From Acidobacteriota bacterium (GTDB taxonomy: Bacteria > Acidobacteriota > Terriglobia > Bryobacterales > Bryobacteraceae), in contig VFZQ01000370.1 in NCBI GenBank assembly GCA_016871135.1, forward strand, positions 1 to 5,966: a stretch of DNA of 5,966 nucleotides, in the 5' to 3' direction. This document shows positions 1 through 4,928 of this stretch, piece after piece. The first letter of the stretch is position 1. Each line of letters starts with the position of its first letter. A program made the translations under genes and the position numbers. The notes beneath the pieces were generated by a model. That model had not been told where the DNA came from and ran no database searches. It saw nothing but the letters and a program-made list of their open reading frames with translations.

Positions 1-44
1 GCTTCATGAGACGAAACATCTATCACAGCCAGTGGCCGGGCACA

Positions 45-66
45 AGGGTATAAACAGGGTATAAAA
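45..66 (+). promoter_or_regulatory. Tandem 11-bp repeat with two TATAAA boxes, possible promoter/operator
   Basis: The 10-mer AGGGTATAAA occurs at 45-54 and again at 56-65, a period of 11 bp, or about one helical turn. Each copy carries a TATAAA hexamer that resembles a bacterial -10 element. No convincing -35 box lies 16-18 bp upstream of either copy. It is the most AT-rich part of the leader and sits 43 bp before the start codon at 109. It could be a promoter core or a binding site for a regulator reading the same helix face twice. The function is inferred only from sequence and position. Confidence 0.35.
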
Positions 67-97
67 TCAAGATTAACCGCTCGCGTCCTCAAATCGT

Positions 98-103
98 CGG
101 AGG
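98..103 (+). promoter_or_regulatory. Ribosome binding site of the SBBP/TIGR03437 gene
   Basis: CGGAGG is a near-perfect match to the anti-Shine-Dalgarno complement and lies 5 bases before the ATG at 109, which fixes that start. It is the only strong Shine-Dalgarno seen for any gene in the window. The downstream genes of both clusters lack one. Confidence 0.8.
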
Positions 104-108
104 CACCG

Positions 109-1911
109 ATGACCAAATTGTTTTGCGCGTTCGCTTTCCTCACGGCTCTAGCCGCGCAAATTCCGATGCGCACAGGCTTTCCATTTGGCGGAAAGGCCGC
201 CGCAGGTCCGAATGGTCATGTATGGATCGGGGGCGTCGATCGAATCGCCCGCTTTGACGCCGCTGGCCGGACTGTCTTCACGACAATCATCGAAAGCGAC
301 TACGGCATCTCCGCCATCGCTGTCGATACCGTTGGCCGCGCCGCGGTCACCACTGGCGACACTCTCATTCTCCTCGACCCGGAAGGACGCGTCGTCCGCA
401 CACAAAACGTCGGCGCCTTCCCTGCAGCCATTGCTATGGACTCGCAGGGCAGCATCTTCCTCGCCGGCGTCGCGAGAGACGGATTCATCGGCCCGCCTGG
501 TGTCTACAAACCATCCTTCGGCGAGAAGAACTGCTTCAACCGCAACTTCGATTACGCTTTCTGTGACGACGCTTTTCTCGCCAAGTACCTGCGCGACGGC
601 ACTCGCGCCTGGATCACCCTTTTCGGAGGATCGTCCAGGGACCACGCCACCACCGTCGCGCTGGATCCGTCCGGCGCCGTCTGGATCGCTGGAGAGACCA
701 CCTCTCCAAACATGCCTGTCACTCCGAACGCGCTCCAACCCGTTTACGGTGGCGGCGAGAATCTCGGCCCTCTGACTTTCGGCGACGCCTTCCTTGCACG
801 CATCGATGCCACCGGAACGCGACTCGAATACGCAACCTTCCTCGGCGGCTCCCGCACCGATATCGCTACGACGTTGACCGCTACCGCTGCTGGCGTAGTG
901 GTCGGGGGCCGCACCGATTCACGTAATTTTGTTACAACGCCGGATGCCCATCGCCGCTCGCTCGCCAGCTCGAAGGTCGAGATGCCTGGACTGCAGACTG
1001 ACGTCTTCATGACGGCTGTCTCCGCAACGGGCGAGCTCGTCTATTCGACCTTGCACGGCGAAGAAGGGCCCGACGTCGCAACCGCCGCCGCAGCCGGTGT
1101 GGGCAATGAAGTTACCGTGGCCGTCACCGGGAATTCTCAACAGTGCTTGCTCCGCCTGGACGCCGGGAAGTTCTCGGCGCGGTGTTTCAATAGCGACGCT
1201 GCCCCGCCTTCGACGGTTGTTTCGGCGCAAGGCGAGTGGCTGGCGATTGGCGCCACGAAACGAGGACTCCCAGTTCCCGGCGTGACCCAATCTGGATACG
1301 GAACTGTCTACAAGTTCGGCGCCTCCGCAAGCCCTGTAGTCGCGGGCGTCTGGAACGAGTCTTACTTGCAATTCCGCCCCGTCATCGCGGCGGATTCGTT
1401 TATCTCCATCTACGCCGCCGGCCTCGACAAGGCGAGCGTCCAACTCGGCGGCCGCGAACTGAAACTCCTCCACTCGTCAAGTACTCAGATCAACGCGTAC
1501 GTTCCCGCGGATACTCCGAAGGGCACGCTCGACCTCACCGTCAACGGTCGCGATCCAACCCCCGTCGATATCGTCGACCGCTGGCCCGGCCTCGCCGGCG
1601 CCGCGCTGAACCAAGACGGCACAGTCAACACTGCCTCCAATCCCGCCGAGCGCGGCACGATAGTCAGCCTCTTCGGATCGGGCTTTGGTCCTGATCCCTT
1701 GCCCGCCATCGAGCCTTTCACGGAAGCCCACACCCCGAACAACGCGCAAGGCATGGAACTACTCTTCGTCGGACGCATCGCCGAAGGGCTCTTCCAAGTC
1801 AACGCTCGAGTCCCGCAAAACGCAAGAACCGGTCACACCGCTGTCCGTGTCGTCTTTCGAATGCCATCCGGCTTCCTCTTCTCGGACCTCGCTCGTATAC
1901 ACATCCGCTGA
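109..1911 (+). CDS. Secreted SBBP beta-propeller protein with TIGR03437-type C-terminal domain
   Basis: This is a predicted exported protein of 600 residues with no known enzymatic role. Residues 1-16 form a signal peptide: a Lys near the start, a hydrophobic core, and an Ala-rich cleavage region before Gln17. Residues 25-120 read as propeller-like strands. SBBP repeats follow at about 153-212 (DAFLAKY, LFGGSSRD, VWIAGETTS) and 226-285 (DAFLARID, TFLGGSRTD), with a degenerate third copy at about 298-342. Residues 410-600 match the Solibacter-type C-terminal domain, with blocks such as SIYAAGL, TQINAYVP, VSLFGSGFGP and LFQVNARVP. Cys142/Cys152 and Cys346/Cys359 are close pairs that could form disulfides after export. 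Such proteins occur in many paralogues in Solibacter/Bryobacter-type genomes, and surface or adhesive roles have been guessed but not shown. The strong Shine-Dalgarno at 98-103 supports the start. The pirin gene begins 37 bp after the stop. Family assignment is firm; function is unknown. Confidence 0.9.
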   Translation: MTKLFCAFAFLTALAAQIPMRTGFPFGGKAAAGPNGHVWIGGVDRIARFDAAGRTVFTTIIESDYGISAIAVDTVGRAAVTTGDTLILLDPEGRVVRTQNVGAFPAAIAMDSQGSIFLAGVARDGFIGPPGVYKPSFGEKNCFNRNFDYAFCDDAFLAKYLRDGTRAWITLFGGSSRDHATTVALDPSGAVWIAGETTSPNMPVTPNALQPVYGGGENLGPLTFGDAFLARIDATGTRLEYATFLGGSRTDIATTLTATAAGVVVGGRTDSRNFVTTPDAHRRSLASSKVEMPGLQTDVFMTAVSATGELVYSTLHGEEGPDVATAAAAGVGNEVTVAVTGNSQQCLLRLDAGKFSARCFNSDAAPPSTVVSAQGEWLAIGATKRGLPVPGVTQSGYGTVYKFGASASPVVAGVWNESYLQFRPVIAADSFISIYAAGLDKASVQLGGRELKLLHSSSTQINAYVPADTPKGTLDLTVNGRDPTPVDIVDRWPGLAGAALNQDGTVNTASNPAERGTIVSLFGSGFGPDPLPAIEPFTEAHTPNNAQGMELLFVGRIAEGLFQVNARVPQNARTGHTAVRVVFRMPSGFLFSDLARIHIR

Positions 1912-1948
1912 CGAATCCAATTCCCAATTCCTGAATCCAATAAGAAGT
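1912..1948 (+). repeat. Short direct repeats in the gap before the pirin gene
   Basis: GAATCCAAT occurs at 1913-1921 and again at 1933-1941, a 20-bp period. The 7-mer CCAATTC is tandemly duplicated between them at 1917-1923 and 1924-1930. The whole gap is AT-richer than the flanking genes. It lacks a clear hairpin and a clear Shine-Dalgarno; AAGAAG at 1942-1947 is only one base from the ATG. It may hold an internal promoter or operator, or simply be a low-complexity spacer. Confidence 0.4.
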
Positions 1949-2647
1949 ATGCTCACTATTCGTAATGCCAACGAGCGCGGCCACACACAAGCCGGTTGGC
2001 TCAACGCGCGCCACTCTTTCTCCTTCAACACCTACTACGAACCCAAGCACATGGGCTTCCGCTCCCTTCGCGTTATCAATGACGATCGCATCGCGCCCGG
2101 CACGGGCTTCGGCAAGCACCCGCACCGCGACATGGAGATCATCACCTGGGTCCTCGAAGGCCAGCTCGAACACGAAGACTCCATGGGTAACCGCGCCGTG
2201 CTTCGCCCCGGCCAAATGCAGCGCATGAGCGCGGGCACGGGTATCTATCACAGCGAACGCAATGCGTCGTCCACCGAGCCGATCCATCTCTTCCAAATCT
2301 GGATCCAGCCCGACACCGAAGGCATCGCTCCGCGCTTCGAAGACCTTCCGCTCACCGATGCCGACTTACGCAACAAGCTATTTCTCGCCGCCTCACCCGA
2401 TGGCCGCAACGGCAGTTCGGTGATCCAGCAGAGCGCTTTCGTTTATGCGTCCAAACTCGACGCCAATCGATCCGTCGATCACCCGCTCGAAGGAAACCGG
2501 CATGCGTGGCTGCAAGTCGCCACGGGCCGCGTCAATGTCAACGGTCATGATCTCGAGGCTGGCGACGCCATCGCCGCTTCGGATGAAAAACAACTGCACG
2601 TGCAAGCCGCCGAGGAGAGCGCTATTCTACTATTCGACCTCGCATAA
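1949..2647 (+). CDS. yhhW: Pirin family protein, YhhW-type cupin (putative quercetin 2,3-dioxygenase)
   Basis: This is a cytosolic bicupin of 232 residues, almost the length of E. coli YhhW. The N-terminal pirin cupin holds the metal ligands in HPHRDME and IYHSERN: His57, His59, His101 and Glu103, the same numbering I recall for YhhW. The blocks RVINDDRI, VLEGQLEHEDSMGN, MSAGTGIYHSE and HLFQIWI are family hallmarks, and the C-terminal half is a second, metal-free cupin ending LLFDLA. Members bind a divalent metal, and some oxidise the flavonol quercetin in vitro; the physiological substrate is generally unknown. The ATG at 1949 is chosen because the protein then begins MLTIRNANERGH, aligning with the YhhW start. 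The frame stays open upstream into the preceding gene, but that part has no pirin similarity. No signal peptide is present. The gene follows an exported protein gene by 37 bp and precedes the Asp-box gene by 9 bp. Confidence 0.93.
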   Translation: MLTIRNANERGHTQAGWLNARHSFSFNTYYEPKHMGFRSLRVINDDRIAPGTGFGKHPHRDMEIITWVLEGQLEHEDSMGNRAVLRPGQMQRMSAGTGIYHSERNASSTEPIHLFQIWIQPDTEGIAPRFEDLPLTDADLRNKLFLAASPDGRNGSSVIQQSAFVYASKLDANRSVDHPLEGNRHAWLQVATGRVNVNGHDLEAGDAIAASDEKQLHVQAAEESAILLFDLA

Positions 2648-2656
2648 ACTGCAACC

Positions 2657-3682
2657 ATGCTCCTCGCCCTCGCTGTTCTCACACTCACTCCCGACGCCGG
2701 AGCGCCCGCCTGGCGGCAGCCTCAACTCGCCATGTCCGGCACGACGGCGGTCGTCGCCTTCGGTGCGGCGAACAATGTGTATGCCGCCGTGTCGACCGAC
2801 TCCGGCGCGACGTTCGGCAAACCGGTGAAAGTCGGCTCGGGCGGCGTCGCCTCGCTCGGCCGGCACAGAGGCCCCCGCGTGGTCATGAGTGGAAACACGA
2901 TCGCCATCGCGGCCATCGCTGGCGCAAAAGGCAGGGGGCAGGACGGCGAGTTGTTCGTGTGGCGATCGACCGACAATGGCAAAACGTGGTCGAAGCCCGC
3001 GACCGTCAACGACGTTCCCGGCGCGGCTCGCGAGGGCCTGCATGCTCTCGCCGCCGGACCGAACGGTATGTTGTTCGCCACATGGCTCGACCTGCGCAAA
3101 AAAGGAATGCGCCTCGCCGGGTCGATCTCTAAAGACGGCGGTGCGACGTGGTCGCCGAACTTCTTCATCTACGAATCGCCCGACGGCCACGTTTGCGAAT
3201 GTTGTCATCCCTCGGCGGCGATCGGTCCCGACGGCGCCCTCCACGTCATGTTTCGCAACTGGCTCGGCGGTTCACGCGATATGTGGCACGGGGTGTCGAA
3301 GGACGGCGGCAAGACATTTAAGTCGCACGTTGTCGGCGAAGGCACATGGAAGCTGAACGCGTGCCCGATGGACGGCGGCGGCCTCGCCATCAAGGCCGAC
3401 GGGTCGGTCGTCACCTCCTGGCGGCGCGAGAGCCAGATCTTCTACACCAACGGCGCAAAGTTCGAAGCGCCCGGCTGGGCCGGCAAGGATTCGGCGCTTG
3501 TGCTCGACAAAGCCGGCAACCCGGTCATCGCCTGGACCGAAGGGATGAAGGTCGTTGCCTTCGACGGCAAGAAACACGAACTCGCCGCGCACGGCGGGTT
3601 TCCGTCATTGGCGGCCAGCGGAGCGGCTGTTCTCGCCGCCTGGGAACAGGGCACGGGAATCGCCCTCAAACGAATTCAGTAA
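2657..3682 (+). CDS. Exported Asp-box (BNR) propeller protein, sialidase-like fold, with CxCCH cluster
   Basis: This protein of 341 residues belongs to the sialidase-like Asp-box superfamily. Four SxDxGxT(W/F) boxes are visible at residues 46-53, 104-111, 158-165 and 214-221, marking successive blades of a probable six-bladed propeller. The N-terminus (MLLALAVLTLTPDAGA) is a short hydrophobic segment with no Lys or Arg, a weak but plausible signal peptide. The start is fixed because the pirin TAA lies in the same frame only three codons upstream. Residues 180-184 are CECCH, and Cys236 lies in NACPMDG; I recall similar cysteine positions in other bacterial Asp-box proteins, so they are probably a family trait forming a metal site or disulfides. 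I do not see a canonical FRIP motif or a convincing arginine triad, so true sialidase activity is doubtful. No Shine-Dalgarno is visible, so translation probably depends on coupling to the pirin gene. The substrate is unknown. Confidence 0.85.
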   Translation: MLLALAVLTLTPDAGAPAWRQPQLAMSGTTAVVAFGAANNVYAAVSTDSGATFGKPVKVGSGGVASLGRHRGPRVVMSGNTIAIAAIAGAKGRGQDGELFVWRSTDNGKTWSKPATVNDVPGAAREGLHALAAGPNGMLFATWLDLRKKGMRLAGSISKDGGATWSPNFFIYESPDGHVCECCHPSAAIGPDGALHVMFRNWLGGSRDMWHGVSKDGGKTFKSHVVGEGTWKLNACPMDGGGLAIKADGSVVTSWRRESQIFYTNGAKFEAPGWAGKDSALVLDKAGNPVIAWTEGMKVVAFDGKKHELAAHGGFPSLAASGAAVLAAWEQGTGIALKRIQ

Positions 3683-3691
3683 CGGATGCCG

Positions 3692-3724
3692 GAGCGGAAC
3701 GGCGAGTTTAGTTCGATTCCGCTC
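3692..3724. terminator. Inverted repeat between convergent genes, possible weak terminator
   Basis: GAGCGGAA at 3692-3699 is a perfect inverted repeat of TTCCGCTC at 3717-3724, separated by a 17-base loop. It begins 10 bases after the stop of the Asp-box gene and overlaps the last codons of the convergent adaptor gene. It could act in both directions. The loop is long and neither side carries a T-tract, so it is not a standard intrinsic terminator. Confidence 0.25.
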
Positions 3725-4928
3725 GATACGTCACGACAAGGTTCGTGGTCAACAACTGGTCGGACGCCAAAACGACGTTGTCGTTGGACTGCACACCTGT
3801 CAACACCTGAGCGTGCGTGATGTTGACCACTCCGATTTTCACGTCCCGCCAGGCTAACTTACCGCCCTCGACGACGAATACGCCCTGTTTTCCGGAACTA
3901 TCCCGTCGCAGACACTCTTTCGGAATGATGATCGCGCCCGCCGCCTCACGCGATCGAATCGCCGCGTTCACATTCGCCCCCGGTTTTAACGACCCGTCCT
4001 CGTTGTCGATCCGCACCACCACTTCCCCAACCTGGCGCGAACCCAGCGCTTGAATCTGCGCCGGTAGCCGGTCCACGCGTCCCGTCCATTCCCGCCCGGC
4101 CAGCCCATCCCATGTAATCGTCACCGGCATCTCGAGCGCGACCCGTCCCAACTCGGGTTCATCGACATATACGTTCACCGACAACCGCTTGATATCGCCG
4201 ATGTTCGCCACCAGGTCGCCAGGATTCAAATACGCGCCCGCTTTCACGTCCATTTGATAAACGACGCCGCCGATCGGCGCGCGCAACGTGCCACGCTCCA
4301 ACTGCGCGTTCGCCGAGACCACGGCTGTCTTCGCTTCGCGCAGCCGTGCTTCCAAAATTCCTCGATCGCCCGGCGTAAACAAAACCCCGCGCCGCTGTTG
4401 CAGCGCCCGAACATGCGCGTCGATCGACGCGCGTTTATCTTCCAACGCCTGGGCTTCCTGTTTTGTCGCGGCGCTCTTTTCAATCAGCCGCTTAACTGCG
4501 CCAAGTTCTTTATCGATCGATGCGCGCTCGACGTTCAACCGCGAAATCTGTCCGTCGATCTCGGCGCGATCCGCCGCGCGCCCGCCGCCCTCGATCGCCC
4601 GTATCTCCGCTTCGATCTGCGCCACGCGCGCCTCGGCGCCCTGCCGCGCCGCGAAAATTTCGGCGTTATCCTGATCCACAATCAACTGCCCCGCGGCTAC
4701 GGTCTTCCCGCTGCGAGCGTGAACGGTCGCAACCGCTCCCGCCCGCGTCGCCCGCACGCTGACAAACGAAACCGGTTCGGCTTTTCCGTTCGTGACCAGC
4801 GTATCGACGATCGTTCCAACCTTCGCCCTCGTGAAGCGAACCTCGGGCGGGGCGTTCTTCAACTGCACCAGATATCCCGCGGCTCCCGCGATCAACGCAA
4901 GCGGCACGATCCAGAACAGATGTTTCAT
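3708..4928 (-). CDS. HlyD/RND-type periplasmic adaptor (membrane fusion protein)
   Basis: This adaptor of 406 residues would bridge an inner-membrane exporter and an outer-membrane channel. Residues 4-22 form an N-terminal membrane anchor or uncleaved signal. No Cys is present for lipid attachment. Domain order is typical: first half of the lipoyl domain at about 55-88 (VSVRATRAGAV, GQLIVDQDNAE); a charged, Ala-rich coiled-coil hairpin at 88-212 with many Glu, Arg and Lys residues; second lipoyl half at 213-247 (TLRAPIGGVV); beta-barrel at 248-328 (VNVYVDEPELG, GEVVVRI, LKPGANVNA); and a membrane-proximal domain at 329-406 (IIIPKECL). The hairpin tip ATKQE resembles the SKQE of TolC-docking adaptors. 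The start codon overlaps the stop of the dehydrogenase gene by 4 bp and has no Shine-Dalgarno of its own, which suggests translational coupling. No transporter gene follows, so the cargo and partner (MacB-like ABC or RND pump) are unknown. Confidence 0.9.
   Translation of the reverse strand: MKHLFWIVPLALIAGAAGYLVQLKNAPPEVRFTRAKVGTIVDTLVTNGKAEPVSFVSVRATRAGAVATVHARSGKTVAAGQLIVDQDNAEIFAARQGAEARVAQIEAEIRAIEGGGRAADRAEIDGQISRLNVERASIDKELGAVKRLIEKSAATKQEAQALEDKRASIDAHVRALQQRRGVLFTPGDRGILEARLREAKTAVVSANAQLERGTLRAPIGGVVYQMDVKAGAYLNPGDLVANIGDIKRLSVNVYVDEPELGRVALEMPVTITWDGLAGREWTGRVDRLPAQIQALGSRQVGEVVVRIDNEDGSLKPGANVNAAIRSREAAGAIIIPKECLRRDSSGKQGVFVVEGGKLAWRDVKIGVVNITHAQVLTGVQSNDNVVLASDQLLTTNLVVTYRAESN
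4925..4928 (-). other. ATGA stop/start overlap of dehydrogenase and adaptor genes
   Basis: On the minus strand the adaptor ATG (4928-4926) and the dehydrogenase TGA (4927-4925) share the four bases ATGA. The bases before the ATG contain no purine-rich Shine-Dalgarno. This is the classic arrangement for termination-reinitiation, so the two proteins are very likely made from one mRNA. Confidence 0.85.

Larger units (their letters stand above)
1..108. other. Leader/intergenic region before the first gene
   Basis: This 108-bp stretch has no supportable gene. It holds a tandem AT-rich 11-bp repeat around 45-66 and a strong ribosome binding site near its 3' end. Plus-strand reading frames entering from the left edge all stop within about 65 bases (TGA at 7-9, TAA at 51-53, TAA at 62-64). 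The end of an upstream gene could therefore lie here, but it cannot be identified. On the minus strand an ATG at 17-19 opens a short frame out of the window, without a visible Shine-Dalgarno, so a divergent gene is possible but unsupported. Confidence 0.6.

Noticed and set aside
18..29. 12-mer ATCTATCACAGC repeated at 2243-2254 inside the pirin gene
   Set aside because: About one shared 12-mer is expected by chance in a window of this size, and the second copy encodes the conserved IYHS metal-site segment.
1..53. Tail of an upstream gene, or a divergent minus-strand gene starting at 19
   Set aside because: The plus-strand frames are too short to identify, and the minus-strand ATG at 17-19 has no Shine-Dalgarno and only six codons in the window.
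148..775. Open frames of 196 codons on both strands inside the first gene
   Set aside because: Both lie within the clearly coding SBBP/TIGR03437 gene and have low-complexity compositions without family similarity.
1685..1948. Upstream extension of the pirin reading frame by 88 codons from an ATG at 1685
   Set aside because: The extension overlaps the conserved C-terminal domain of the preceding gene in another frame and is Ser/Pro-rich without similarity. The ATG at 1949 aligns with the YhhW start.
1799..2296. Minus-strand open frame of 165 codons spanning the first gene/pirin junction
   Set aside because: It is antisense to the conserved metal-binding part of the pirin and shows no domain or ribosome binding site.
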